NCBI RefSeq assembly: GCF_013376095.1
Contig: NZ_JAAMFN010000001.1
Span: forward strand, 143,303-207,302
DNA from: Arthrobacter sp. SDTb3-6
GTDB taxonomy: Bacteria > Actinomycetota > Actinomycetes > Actinomycetales > Micrococcaceae
Direction: 5' to 3'
DNA length: 64,000 nucleotides
Part shown: piece after piece, positions 16,721 to 25,831 of the stretch
Layout: every line of letters starts with the position of its first letter
Numbering within the stretch: position 1 is the stretch's first letter
Notes under the pieces: model-generated
Database searches by the model: none
What the model was told of the DNA's origin: nothing
What the model saw: only the letters and a program-made list of their open reading frames with translations
Position numbers and translations under genes: made by a program

Positions 16721-19700
16721 CTAGAGTTCCGGGTTTGGCTGGGCCGGTGACTCGGGCAGCACCAGCGGCTGGTGCTGCTTGTAAGGTTTGTCCTTCCCGG
16801 GCCCGCCCGTCCCCTGGTCCGGCACCACTGCGGTGCCGTCCGGGGAAACGACCACGGAAACGAACGTCTGGGTCCCGGTGCCGCCGAAGGAGACGCGCCC
16901 AATGTAGGAGCCCGGGTCCAGGCCGGTCCAGGCCAGGACCACCGCCCCCGACTTGCCGTTGGCCAGCTTCAGCGGGTTGGGCGTCACGGTCGCGTTGCCC
17001 GTCTCCGCGCCCAGCACAGCGGCGTCAACGGTGGCCTTCACGGCCGCCCCGTCGGCGCTGGAGTAGAGGTTCGCCAGGATCGTGTACGTGCCGGGCGCCG
17101 GGTCGGCCAGCGAAAGGGTCTCGCTGGAGGACCCGGTTCGGACGTCGTAGTACGATCCTGCCGGGTTGAAGACCACCATGTCGTAGTCGGCCGCCGGATC
17201 CGAGGAGATGACGGAGAACTTCGCCAGCTTGGCCCCGGCCGGGACCTGGACGGTCTTGAGGAAGTTCGACGGGCCGTCCGCCACCTCGAGCGGGCCGGGC
17301 ACCAGCGAGATCTCCGAGGAATCCGCCTTCGACAACCCGTCGAGCGTCACCTGGATGGGGGCATTGGTGCCGGACACGACCGGGATGTTTCCGGTGCCGG
17401 TGCCGCCGGCGGAGGTGAACGCCACGTCCTTGGCCGCGATGACCGGCAGCGGCCGTACGGCGACGGGCGAGGCGACGTGCTTGCCGGCACCCTCCCAGAC
17501 CAGGCTGCCCATGGCGAACTTGCCCAGCGGTGCCGTGGCGTTTTCGAAGGTGACCGTGAAGGTTTGCTGCTGGCCCGCCTTGGCGAAGTTCAGCACGGAA
17601 GGGGTGACCTTGACGTTCACGCCGGGCACCTTGGCCGTGGCCCGGTACAGGCCCGGTGCCAGAGCCGTCACGGTACGGGTGACGGTGACCTTGCCGGCCA
17701 GGCTGCCGAGGGCAAACGAGGCCAGGTTCATGTCGCGGGGCGCCGTGCTGCCGAGCCCCGGGATGCCCAGGTCCAGGCCGGTGCCCTGGATGAACCTGAG
17801 GTAGTCGTTGGTGCCGGCGTCGTAGACCAGGCCCGGGTCGGGCACCTTCGCGACGGCCACCTGGCCGGCGCCGGTTGCGAAGACGTCGGTGTTTTTGCTG
17901 CCGTCGGCATTGACGACGCCGGACGCCGTCGTCATCATGGCCGACTTGACCGTGGCAGGGGACCAGGTGGGGTGCCGGGACAGGACGAGGGCCCCGAAGC
18001 CGGCAACATGCGGGGACGCCATGGACGTTCCGGACATCATGCCGAACCGGGCGCCGTCGGAACCGATGGGTGAGACCCCGGCCAGCACGCCAACGCCGGG
18101 GGCGGCGACGTCGGGCTTGAGCAGGTCCGAATCCGTGGCCGTCAGCGGGCCCCTGGAGGAGAAGCCGGCGATCTGCGGCTGCGGCTCAACGGGCAGGCCC
18201 GTCGTGTCTTTGTTGACCAGGGCCACCAGGATGTCCGGGGTGGCCGTGACCTTGTCCTTGATCTGCTGGCTGGCCGGCGGGTTCACGTGGACCGTGGGCA
18301 CCGAGTGGAGGTCAAGGTCCTCGGACCCGGGGGTGATGTTGGCCAGGATCATGCCGATCCCGCCCGCCCGCTTCACTTCGGCGCTCTTGGCCACCCGGTC
18401 AAAGACGCCGCGGTCGCAGACAACGACCTTGCCGGCGGCCTTGGCGGCGTCCAGCGAATCGGGGCCGCAGAGTTCCGGCGTGGCCGCGCCCGCTGCTGCC
18501 GCATCGGCGGCGAGGACAACGTGGCTGGCCGGGACTTCATGGTCCATCATGCTGGCACCGCGGAACTTGGTGCCGTCGGAAAATGCCGCCGTCCCCTGCA
18601 GTTCGGAGCTGAAGGTGGTGGCCGCGACGGTGGTCAGCCACGGGGCGCCGTGGTTGACCGTGCCTGCGGCGGGGCCGGAGTTGCCGGCGGACGCGGCCAC
18701 AAAGACGCCGGCCGAGGCTGCGGACAGGAACGCCAGCGCCACGGGGTCGGTGATGGTGGCCGTGCTGCCGGAGATGGAATAGTTGAGCACGTCCACGCCG
18801 TCCAGGATGGCCTGGTCAATGGCCGCCACGGAGGCGGAGGTGTAGCAGCCGCCCGTGTTGGGGTCGTCGTCCTCCCAGCAGATCTTGTAGATGGACAGCT
18901 TCGCCGCCGGGGCAATGCCGCTGGTGGTGCCCATGTCCTTGCCGCCGACCGTGGCATGGATGTTGGCGTTGCCGGCCGCGGTGCTGGCCGTGTGCGTGCC
19001 GTGGCTGCCCACGTCCACCGGCGAAAGCAGTTCCTGTGGCGCCCGGTGTTCCGGTGCCACGTAGTTCAGGAAGTCTTCGGCGAAGTACCGTGCGCCCAGG
19101 ACCTTGGAGTTGCAGGCGGAGCCGTCAAAGGCGGCGCCGCTGCCCGTGCCCGGCTGGCACTCGCCGAGGAACGTTTCGCCGTCGGCCTTCAACATGGCGA
19201 TCTTGCCGTCCGGGGTGCGGTAGGGGACCCCCACCTGCGGTGTGCCCGTCAGCGGCTTGACGTCATCGCCGGCGAAGAACGGGCTCGACGGCGTATACCC
19301 CGAGTCGATCACGCCCACCACGACGCCCTTGCCGGCGTTCCCCTGTCCGCCAAAGGCGGAGTTCCAGGTGCCGTTCGGCCCGCTCAGGCCCAGGAAATCG
19401 GTGGTGGAGTAGTCCGGTGCGTTCTCCGTGTCCGGGGCAACCATCAGGACTTGCGGGTCCCTGGCCAGCTTGAGGGCCTGTGCGGCGGACAGTTCCGCCG
19501 AGAAGCCGTTGAGGGCGGCGGTGTACGTCCGGTTGATCTTGACATTTTCAGATTTGGCCACGGCCGACTGCCTGGTGCGCAGGTGGTCCTGGTACTTCTT
19601 CACGGCCGGCTTGCTGGCATCGAGCTTGCGGCCCTTGTCCGGCTTGGTTGCGGCCAGCCCGGCAGTGCCGCCCGCATAGGTCGCGGCCGGCCTTTCGGCC

Positions 19701-19900
19701 AGGACCACAATGTAGCGGCCCGCCTGGTAGGTGGCCGGGCCAGGGTTTTTGGCCTGGACGGTGGATGCCGTGGCCGGCAGCGGGCCGGCCGTGGCCGGCA
19801 GCGCCCCCACGGTGGCCAGGAGCAACGGAAGGCCTGCGGAAATTGCCGCAGCCCTCCTGAATCCCGGCCTGGATAACAGAGCTCTCCCCAAGGTTTTCAC
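16721..19900 (-). CDS. Secreted subtilisin-like serine protease (S8) with PA domain
   Basis: Large extracellular endopeptidase of 1,059 residues. Order: signal peptide (1-40, MKTLGRALLSRPGFRRAA then a hydrophobic stretch and ATAG), I9 propeptide (about 60-160, GRYIVVLAERP), S8 catalytic domain with Asp199 (GVIDSGY), His300 (GSHGTHTAS) and Ser626 (GTSMASPH), an inserted PA domain (about 430-560), a fibronectin-III-like domain (about 700-800) and a further beta-rich C-terminus. No LPXTG or membrane anchor is seen. The GTG at 19900 is chosen because it gives a normal signal peptide and GAAAGG lies 12 nt upstream; ATGs at 19966 and 19984 would add a non-secretory N-terminus. The SSI-like gene lies tail to tail with it. 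Confidence 0.93.
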   Translation of the reverse strand: MKTLGRALLSRPGFRRAAAISAGLPLLLATVGALPATAGPLPATASTVQAKNPGPATYQAGRYIVVLAERPAATYAGGTAGLAATKPDKGRKLDASKPAVKKYQDHLRTRQSAVAKSENVKINRTYTAALNGFSAELSAAQALKLARDPQVLMVAPDTENAPDYSTTDFLGLSGPNGTWNSAFGGQGNAGKGVVVGVIDSGYTPSSPFFAGDDVKPLTGTPQVGVPYRTPDGKIAMLKADGETFLGECQPGTGSGAAFDGSACNSKVLGARYFAEDFLNYVAPEHRAPQELLSPVDVGSHGTHTASTAAGNANIHATVGGKDMGTTSGIAPAAKLSIYKICWEDDDPNTGGCYTSASVAAIDQAILDGVDVLNYSISGSTATITDPVALAFLSAASAGVFVAASAGNSGPAAGTVNHGAPWLTTVAATTFSSELQGTAAFSDGTKFRGASMMDHEVPASHVVLAADAAAAGAATPELCGPDSLDAAKAAGKVVVCDRGVFDRVAKSAEVKRAGGIGMILANITPGSEDLDLHSVPTVHVNPPASQQIKDKVTATPDILVALVNKDTTGLPVEPQPQIAGFSSRGPLTATDSDLLKPDVAAPGVGVLAGVSPIGSDGARFGMMSGTSMASPHVAGFGALVLSRHPTWSPATVKSAMMTTASGVVNADGSKNTDVFATGAGQVAVAKVPDPGLVYDAGTNDYLRFIQGTGLDLGIPGLGSTAPRDMNLASFALGSLAGKVTVTRTVTALAPGLYRATAKVPGVNVKVTPSVLNFAKAGQQQTFTVTFENATAPLGKFAMGSLVWEGAGKHVASPVAVRPLPVIAAKDVAFTSAGGTGTGNIPVVSGTNAPIQVTLDGLSKADSSEISLVPGPLEVADGPSNFLKTVQVPAGAKLAKFSVISSDPAADYDMVVFNPAGSYYDVRTGSSSETLSLADPAPGTYTILANLYSSADGAAVKATVDAAVLGAETGNATVTPNPLKLANGKSGAVVLAWTGLDPGSYIGRVSFGGTGTQTFVSVVVSPDGTAVVPDQGTGGPGKDKPYKQHQPLVLPESPAQPNPEL

Positions 19901-20062
19901 GAGTGATGTGGACCTTTCGACAGGAACCGCCCGGCGTTTTTGCCGGGACAGTTGACGTTGCGCCATAAATGACAAAGTTGTCATCTAAATGCGGGTACTT
20001 GTCACACGCTACAGCGTTGCCCGGTTTTGTGATAGGGGACACGCCTGCCCGTCAGTGGCTGG

Positions 20063-21367
20063 TCAGCAGCCCGGCGGGGCCACGTATTGGTAGGTCAGCG
20101 AAAGGTCGTAGCTGGCCATGGTCTGCGCGGCCGTGTTTTCCCATCCGAACGACTCGGCAAACACGGAGGCGGCCCGTCCCATGTCCTTGCGGGTCTGCGG
20201 GAAGTCGTGGAGCGAGGCGATGGCTTCGGCCCAAAGCCTGGAGGAGCGGCCGTCCACCAGCAGCCCCGTGCGGCCGTCGCTGACGGCACGCGGCAGTCCG
20301 CCCACGTTGGTGGCGACGACGGCGGTCCCGCACGCCTGTGCTTCCAACGCCACCAGCCCGAAGGACTCGCTGGCCGACGGCACGGCCACCAGGTCCGCGC
20401 TGCGGTACCAGTCCGCCAGTTCCGCGGCGGTGACGGGCGGGAGCACGGCGGCGGTGCCGGCGAGGCCGGCCTCCGCCACCAGCTGGCCGAGGTCGTACTT
20501 GTCGTTGCCGCTGCGGGCGCCGAGGAAGGTCAGCCGCAGCGGAATGTCAGGGCGTTCGGCGCGCAGCAGCTTCGCCGCCTTGACCAGCACATGCGGGCCC
20601 TTCAGCCGTTGCAGCCGGCCGGCAAACACCACATGGAAGTCGGCCGGGGCAATGCCGCGCAGCTGGCGTGAACGGTCGCGGAAGGCCGGCTTGAACACCT
20701 TCAGGTCCACGCCGGGGGAGACCACGTCAATGCGCTGCTCACAGCCGTCGTAATGTGCCTCCAGCTCCGCGGCCTCGGCCGTCGTGTTGGCAATCAGGCG
20801 CGTGGCCGCAGCCACGATCTGCTGTTCGCCCTCTTCCCTGATGCCCGGTTCGGCGGCCTGGCCCGAGGGCAGGTGCTTGTTCTTCACCCGGGCCATGGTG
20901 TGCATCGTGTGGACCAGCGGCAGGTCAAGCCCGCGGGCCACCAGGATGCCGGCCATCCCGGATACCCAATAATGGGAATGCACCACGTTGACGGGGACGG
21001 GCCCGGGAAGGCCGCCGCCCGCACCGGCCGCCGGCCAGGCCGGGGACGGCTGGGTGGAAAGGTGGCGCATGTGGGCGGCAACGGCGTCGGCCATCTGGGG
21101 GACCAGCTCCGGCAGCGACTCCTTGGACACCTTGCCGAAGGGGCCCGCCGTCACATGGTGGACGTTCACGCCGGGCGCCAGCGCCACCGTGTCCGCCAGT
21201 TCCAGGGACGTCCGGCGCGTATAAATGTCAACCAGGATGCCCGCCGCGGCCAGCTCCAGGGCCAGCTGGCGGACGTAGACGTTCATGCCGCCGGCGTCGC
21301 CCCCGCCCGGCTGGTCCAGGGGGGAGGTGTGGAGGGAGAGCATGGCAACGCGTCGAACCTGGTGCAC
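20063..21367 (-). CDS. mshA: D-inositol-3-phosphate glycosyltransferase (mycothiol)
   Basis: Family GT4 retaining glycosyltransferase that joins GlcNAc from UDP-GlcNAc to 1D-myo-inositol 3-phosphate, the first step of mycothiol synthesis. The 434-residue protein begins RRVAMLSLHTSPLDQPG and GGMNVYVRQLALELA, typical for MshA, has HSHYWVSGMAG and LVHTMHTMARVKN in the acceptor domain, VFAGRLQRLKGP, and the nucleotide-binding PSASESFGLVALEAQACG near the end. Start GTG at 21367 with AGGAAAGG 7 nt upstream. Its substrates come from Ino1 and the GlmS/GlmM route in this window. Divergent from alr. Confidence 0.93.
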   Translation of the reverse strand: MHQVRRVAMLSLHTSPLDQPGGGDAGGMNVYVRQLALELAAAGILVDIYTRRTSLELADTVALAPGVNVHHVTAGPFGKVSKESLPELVPQMADAVAAHMRHLSTQPSPAWPAAGAGGGLPGPVPVNVVHSHYWVSGMAGILVARGLDLPLVHTMHTMARVKNKHLPSGQAAEPGIREEGEQQIVAAATRLIANTTAEAAELEAHYDGCEQRIDVVSPGVDLKVFKPAFRDRSRQLRGIAPADFHVVFAGRLQRLKGPHVLVKAAKLLRAERPDIPLRLTFLGARSGNDKYDLGQLVAEAGLAGTAAVLPPVTAAELADWYRSADLVAVPSASESFGLVALEAQACGTAVVATNVGGLPRAVSDGRTGLLVDGRSSRLWAEAIASLHDFPQTRKDMGRAASVFAESFGWENTAAQTMASYDLSLTYQYVAPPGC

Positions 21368-21499
21368 TGGCGTGCCTTTCCTGCCGGGCCTGGAAATTTA
21401 TCCTTTCCATCTTCGCACTGCGGTGCTGGAATCACCGCGCCCCGGCGGCCGGGCCGCCCCCTGGCCGTCCGGCCGCGCGGGGTCGGCGGCGCGAAGGCC

Positions 21500-21505
21500 T
21501 AAAAT
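21500..21505 (+). promoter_or_regulatory. Putative -10 box (TAAAAT) for leaderless alr
   Basis: TAAAAT ends 6 nt before the alr GTG; no Shine-Dalgarno is present. On the opposite strand TAAATT (21395-21400) may be the mshA -10. Confidence 0.5.
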
Positions 21506-21511
21506 GAAGCT

Positions 21512-22702
21512 GTGAATCCCACCGTTGAGCCCCTGCCCGTCCACGGCCACGTCCCGGAACGGCAAGCCGTCATCAACCTTTCCGCCATCGCCCACAACAT
21601 CGGGACGCTGCGTTCCATTGCGGCCCCGGCCAAGCTCATGGCCGTGGTCAAGGCCGACGCCTACGGCCACGGCATGCTGCCCGTGGCCCGCACCGCCCTG
21701 GCCGCGGGGGCGGACTGGCTGGGCACGGCCCACGTCTCCGAGGCCCTCCAGCTCCGCGCAGCCGGCATTGACGCGCCGGTGCTCGCCTGGCTGCACACCC
21801 CGTCCACCGACTTCGCGGCAGCCGTCGCCGCCGGCATCGACGTGGGCTGCTCCGGCTGGGAGCTGGAACACATTGCCGCCGCCGCGCGCGCGCAGGAACG
21901 CCCGGCACGCATCCACCTGAAGATTGACACTGGACTGGGGCGCAACGGCTGCTCCATGGCCGGGTGGGATGCGCTGGTCTCCGACGCCATCGCCTACCAG
22001 GACGAGGGGCTGCTGCGCGTGGTGGGCGTCTTCAGCCACCTGGCCGTGGCCGACGAGCCCCACCGGCCCGAAACGGACGCCCAGCTCGAGGTGTTCCGCG
22101 AGGCCGTGGCCATTGCCGAGGACGCCGGCGCGGACCTGGAAGTGCGCCACATTGCCAACACGCCGGCCACGCTGTCCCGCCCGGACGCACACTTTGACCT
22201 GGTCCGCACGGGCCTGGGCATCTACGGCCTCTCGCCGTTTGAGGACCGCACCTCCGCCCAGCTGGGCCTGGTCCCGGCCATGACGCTGCAAACCCGCGTG
22301 GCCCTCTGCAAGGACGTGCCCGCCGGCCAGGGCGTGTCCTACGGGCTGAATTTTGTCAGCAACCGGCCCACCACCCTGGGGCTGATCCCGCTGGGGTATG
22401 CGGACGGGATTCCGCGCGTCGCCACGGGCGGCCCCGTCCGCGTCAATGGCACCACCTACCCCGTGGTGGGCCGGATCGCCATGGACCAGATGGTCATTGA
22501 CCTTGGCCCCGACGGGCGTGCAGGCTTCAGCGGTGCCGAGGTGCCCGGCTCGGCGCTTGGCTGCGCCGCCGTCCTCTTTGGTGACGGGTCCGACGGCGGT
22601 CCCCTCGTTGAGCAGTGGGCCGAAGCCGCCGGGACGGTCAACTACGAGGTGGTGACCCGCATCAGCGGGCGCGTCCCGCGCAGCTATGTGGGCGGCGCCT
22701 GA
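21512..22702 (+). CDS. alr: Alanine racemase
   Basis: PLP enzyme that supplies D-alanine for peptidoglycan. The 396-residue protein has the PLP lysine Lys47 in the signature VVKADAYGHG, the KIDTGLGRNG segment, the GLGIYGLSP strand and the catalytic Tyr277 in GVSYGLNF. The GTG start at 21512 has a -10 box 6 nt upstream. Its TGA overlaps the tsaE ATG by one base, so the two are translationally coupled. First gene of the alr-tsaE-tsaB-rimI-tsaD cluster, an order known from other actinobacteria. Confidence 0.96.
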   Translation: MNPTVEPLPVHGHVPERQAVINLSAIAHNIGTLRSIAAPAKLMAVVKADAYGHGMLPVARTALAAGADWLGTAHVSEALQLRAAGIDAPVLAWLHTPSTDFAAAVAAGIDVGCSGWELEHIAAAARAQERPARIHLKIDTGLGRNGCSMAGWDALVSDAIAYQDEGLLRVVGVFSHLAVADEPHRPETDAQLEVFREAVAIAEDAGADLEVRHIANTPATLSRPDAHFDLVRTGLGIYGLSPFEDRTSAQLGLVPAMTLQTRVALCKDVPAGQGVSYGLNFVSNRPTTLGLIPLGYADGIPRVATGGPVRVNGTTYPVVGRIAMDQMVIDLGPDGRAGFSGAEVPGSALGCAAVLFGDGSDGGPLVEQWAEAAGTVNYEVVTRISGRVPRSYVGGA

Positions 22703-23313
22703 TGGCCTGGGAATTTGCCACCGCCACGGCCGGGGAAACCCAGCGGCTGGCCGAAAACCTCGCCGGCCTGCTCAGGGCCGGCGATCTGGTCATCCTCAGC
22801 GGCGGGCTGGGGGCCGGCAAAACCACGTTCACGCAGGGCCTGGGCCGCAGCCTCGGCGTGCGCGAGGGCATCATCTCGCCGACGTTCGTGCTGGTCCGCA
22901 TCCACCACAACCTGGCTGACGGCCCCCGACCCGGCGGCCCCGACCTGGTCCATGTGGACGCGTACCGGCTTGGCTCCGAGGCCGAAATTGACGACATCGA
23001 CCTGGAAAACACCATGGACTCGGCCGTCACCGTCGTGGAATGGGGCGCCGGCCGGGTGGAGCACCTCTCCGCCAACAGGCTCGAAATCGAGCTGGGCCGC
23101 AGCACGGGCGGCCGGGACACAGGCAGCGGGACCCCCGGCGAGGCATCAGGCGGGGACGGCGTGGCGCCCGGCGCCTTTGAAGCCGACGACGCCGATGAAC
23201 CCCGGACCGTGCGCCTGAACGCCGTCGGCCCGCGCTGGGACGGCGTTGACTTCAGCGTGCTCGACGGGACCGGCACCCGCCAGCCCGCCGGTCCGCGCGG
23301 GACCGTGGAATAG
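22702..23313 (+). CDS. tsaE: tRNA threonylcarbamoyladenosine synthesis ATPase TsaE
   Basis: ATPase partner of TsaB and TsaD in making t6A37 on ANN-reading tRNAs. The 203-residue protein has Walker A GGLGAGKT at 34-41, the ISPTFVLV strand, the HVDAYRLG segment and WGAGRVE. A Gly/Asp/Glu-rich insertion of about 35 residues (about 135-170) lengthens the C-terminus relative to typical 150-residue homologues. Start ATG overlaps the alr stop. Confidence 0.93.
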   Translation: MAWEFATATAGETQRLAENLAGLLRAGDLVILSGGLGAGKTTFTQGLGRSLGVREGIISPTFVLVRIHHNLADGPRPGGPDLVHVDAYRLGSEAEIDDIDLENTMDSAVTVVEWGAGRVEHLSANRLEIELGRSTGGRDTGSGTPGEASGGDGVAPGAFEADDADEPRTVRLNAVGPRWDGVDFSVLDGTGTRQPAGPRGTVE

Positions 23314-23322
23314 GCTGGATGC

Positions 23323-24042
23323 GTGCGCATCCTCACCATTGACACCTCCGCCGTGGCCAGCGCGGCCCTGCTTTCCTTCGACGGGACCGCAGCGTCCGCC
23401 GCGCCTGCACGGGTCGAGGCAGAATTTGCCACGGCCGACACCCGCACCCACGCCGAGGTGCTGGCCCCGGGCATCCGGTCCCTGTTCACCGACCCTGTCG
23501 CGGAAGGGCCCGCGCTGGACGCCATCGTGGTCGGGGTGGGCCCCGGCCCGTTCACCGGCCTGCGGTCCGGGATTGCCATGGCCCGCACACTGGCGTTCAC
23601 CTGGCAGGTGCCTCTGCACGGGCTCATGAGCCTGGAGGCTCTGGCCTGGGACGTGCTCGCGCTGCGGCAGGCCGCGCAGGGGCCGGCGGGCCGGCCCGCC
23701 GGCGAGTTTGTGGTGGCGACGGACGCCCGGCGGAAGGAAGTCTACTGGGCGCGCTTCTCCGGCACCGGCGAACTGTTGGAGGGCCCGGTGGTGGGCCCGG
23801 CTGCGGACCTCCGGGACGTGCCCGTCCACGGGGCTGGCGCAGGACTGTACGCTGCGGAGCTTGCGGGGAACGGCTGCACCGTGGACCCCGCCACCGCCGG
23901 CCTGCAGCCCACCGCCGCCTCCTTGGGCCACATGGCGTCGGGCAGGATCCGGGCCGGGATCGAGCTGCCCGGCAGCGCGCCGTTGTACCTGCGTGAGTCC
24001 GACGCGAAGGTCCCCGGACCCCGGAAGCGGGCCCTGCTGTGA
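23323..24042 (+). CDS. tsaB: tRNA threonylcarbamoyladenosine synthesis protein TsaB
   Basis: Scaffold partner of TsaD; itself an inactive ASKHA-fold protein. The 239-residue protein begins RILTIDTSAVASAALL, has RTHAEVLAPGIRSL and the signature VGVGPGPFTGLRSGIAMARTLA. It starts at GTG 23323, 9 nt after tsaE; TAGGCT at 23311-23316 lies 6 nt upstream and could give an internal leaderless promoter, so this and the downstream genes may be transcribed separately from alr-tsaE. The last four bases overlap rimI. Confidence 0.93.
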   Translation: MRILTIDTSAVASAALLSFDGTAASAAPARVEAEFATADTRTHAEVLAPGIRSLFTDPVAEGPALDAIVVGVGPGPFTGLRSGIAMARTLAFTWQVPLHGLMSLEALAWDVLALRQAAQGPAGRPAGEFVVATDARRKEVYWARFSGTGELLEGPVVGPAADLRDVPVHGAGAGLYAAELAGNGCTVDPATAGLQPTAASLGHMASGRIRAGIELPGSAPLYLRESDAKVPGPRKRALL

Positions 24043-24113
24043 ATGGACCTGCTGTGAATGGACCGGCTGTGAATGGAGCTGCTGCGAATGGGCCGGCCGG
24101 GAATGGGCCTGCT
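24039..24113 (+). repeat. 15-bp tandem repeat, five units, at the rimI start
   Basis: Units begin at 24039, 24054, 24069, 24084 and 24099, with consensus GTGAATGGACCTGCT. Each encodes the pentapeptide (M/V/A/G)NG(P/A)A. The first three units each begin with an in-frame GTG, so the translation start may be variable. Confidence 0.9.
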
Positions 24114-24674
24114 GTCACGGGCCAGGAGGCGGACGTCGCCCGGGTGCCCCAGGCGCCGGCGACGCTGCGGGACATGGCCGCGTCCGACGTCGGCCCCATC
24201 ACGGCCATGGACGCCCTGCTGTTCGGTGTGGACTGCTGGCCGCGCCAGCTCTTTGAAGACGAGTTGGCCGCACCCCTGACCAGGCGGTACATCGTCGCCG
24301 AAGTGCCCGGCGGGGACGGCCGCCCCCAAACCGTGGGGTACGCGGGGCTCATGTGCGTGCCGCCCATCGGGGACATCCAGACCATCGGCGTCCTGCCGGA
24401 ATTTGAGGGACGCGGCATTGCCCGGGCCATGCTGGCCGAACTCATCGGGGAGGCGCGGCGGCGCGGCGCCCGGGACGTGATGTTGGAGGTCAGCGCCACC
24501 AACCCGCGCGCGCAGGAACTCTACCGCCGCTTTGGCTTTGAACACATCCACACCCGCCGCCGCTACTACCGGGACGGCTCGGACGGGCTGGTCATGCGCC
24601 TGTCCGTGGCCGCCTGGACCGGCGCGGCAGCCGCCGATGCTGCGGAAACGACAGACACGAAGGACCCGTCATGA
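24039..24674 (+). CDS. rimI: Ribosomal-protein-alanine N-acetyltransferase RimI
   Basis: GNAT enzyme expected to acetylate the N-terminus of ribosomal protein S18. The 211-residue protein starts GTGA-overlapped with tsaB and opens with a low-complexity NGPA repeat (residues 1-26) not expected in RimI. The GNAT fold occupies about 40-195: [17 protein letters not shown], the acetyl-CoA loop [19 protein letters not shown] and [19 protein letters not shown]. Length without the repeat tail fits the family. It sits between tsaB and tsaD, its standard place. The true start could be any of three repeated GTGs. Confidence 0.88.
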   Translation: MNGPAVNGPAVNGAAANGPAGNGPAVTGQEADVARVPQAPATLRDMAASDVGPITAMDALLFGVDCWPRQLFEDELAAPLTRRYIVAEVPGGDGRPQTVGYAGLMCVPPIGDIQTIGVLPEFEGRGIARAMLAELIGEARRRGARDVMLEVSATNPRAQELYRRFGFEHIHTRRRYYRDGSDGLVMRLSVAAWTGAAAADAAETTDTKDPS

Positions 24675-25762
24675 ACCAGGCCAATCCGCTGATCCTGGGG
24701 ATCGAATCCTCTTGCGACGAAACCGGCGTGGGGCTGGTCCACGGGGTCGAGCTGCTCACCAACACGGTGTCCTCCTCCATGGAGGAGCACGTGCGCTTTG
24801 GCGGCGTGATCCCCGAGATCGCCTCGCGGGCGCACCTGGACGCGTTTGTGCCCACGCTGGAACAGGCGCTCGCCGACGCCGGCGTGGCGCTGGCCGACGT
24901 CGATGCCATCGCGGTGACCAGCGGACCCGGGCTGGCCGGCGCCCTCATGGTGGGCGTGAGTGCCGCCAAGGCCCTGGCCCTGGCCACGGGCAAGCCGCTG
25001 TACGCCATCAACCACCTGGTGGCACACGTGGGCGTGGGGCTGCTGGACGAGTCGATCGCCGCCGCGTCCACGGCGGGGAAACTGCCGGAAAACCTCGGCG
25101 CCCTGCTGGTTTCCGGCGGCCACACCGAAATCCTGCGGGTGCGCAGCATCGCCTCAGACGTGGAATTGCTGGGCGCCACGATAGATGACGCCGCCGGTGA
25201 GGCCTTTGACAAGGTGGCCCGGCTGCTCGGCCTGAGCTACCCCGGCGGGCCCGCCATCGACAGGCTGGCCAGGGAGGGCAATCCCAAGGCCATCCGGTTT
25301 CCCCGGGGGCTGAGCGTCCCCAAGTACATGGGCACCGCCGAAGCCCCCGGACCGCACCGTTATGACTTTTCCTTCTCCGGCCTGAAGACCGCGGTGGCCC
25401 GCTGCGTGGAGGGGTACGAAGCCCGGGGTGAGGACGTCCCGGTGGCCGACGTGGCGGCGTCGTTCCAGGAAGCGGTGATGGACGTCGTCACTGCCAAGGC
25501 GGTGCTGGCGTGCCGCGAAAACGGCATCACCACGCTGCTGCTGGGCGGCGGCGTGGCTGCCAATTCCCGGCTGCGCGAACTGGCCCGGAAGCGGTGCGAG
25601 GCGGCGGGCATTGCGCTGCTGGTGCCCAAGCTGTCCCTGTGCACCGACAACGGCGCCATGGTGGCGGCCCTTGGCGCCCAGCTGGTCATGAACGGGGTGG
25701 CGCCCAGCAACCTCGCGTTCGCACCCGACTCCTCCATGCCGGTGGGCAGCATCAGCCTGTAG
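24671..25762 (+). CDS. tsaD: tRNA N6-adenosine threonylcarbamoyltransferase
   Basis: Transfers the threonylcarbamoyl group to A37 of tRNA, together with TsaB and TsaE. The 363-residue protein begins [17 protein letters not shown], has the metal-binding NHLVAH with His115 and His119, the [12 protein letters not shown] loop, [11 protein letters not shown] and the C-terminal metal-binding [13 protein letters not shown] overlap with rimI. A terminator-like hairpin follows; groES, its usual next neighbour in actinobacteria, lies 15 kb further on. Confidence 0.97.
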   Translation: MNQANPLILGIESSCDETGVGLVHGVELLTNTVSSSMEEHVRFGGVIPEIASRAHLDAFVPTLEQALADAGVALADVDAIAVTSGPGLAGALMVGVSAAKALALATGKPLYAINHLVAHVGVGLLDESIAAASTAGKLPENLGALLVSGGHTEILRVRSIASDVELLGATIDDAAGEAFDKVARLLGLSYPGGPAIDRLAREGNPKAIRFPRGLSVPKYMGTAEAPGPHRYDFSFSGLKTAVARCVEGYEARGEDVPVADVAASFQEAVMDVVTAKAVLACRENGITTLLLGGGVAANSRLRELARKRCEAAGIALLVPKLSLCTDNGAMVAALGAQLVMNGVAPSNLAFAPDSSMPVGSISL

Positions 25763-25822
25763 CGCGAACCGGCACCTGACGCGGATGCCCGCAAACATCA
25801 CTGTCAAGTGCCCGTTCGCGCT
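25761..25822. terminator. Bidirectional hairpin between tsaD and the permease
   Basis: 15-bp inverted repeat AGCGCGAACCGGCAC (25761-25775) against 25808-25822 with one mismatch and a 32-nt loop, starting at the tsaD stop codon. Serves two convergent genes. Confidence 0.55.
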
Positions 25823-25831
25823 GCCCGTGCC

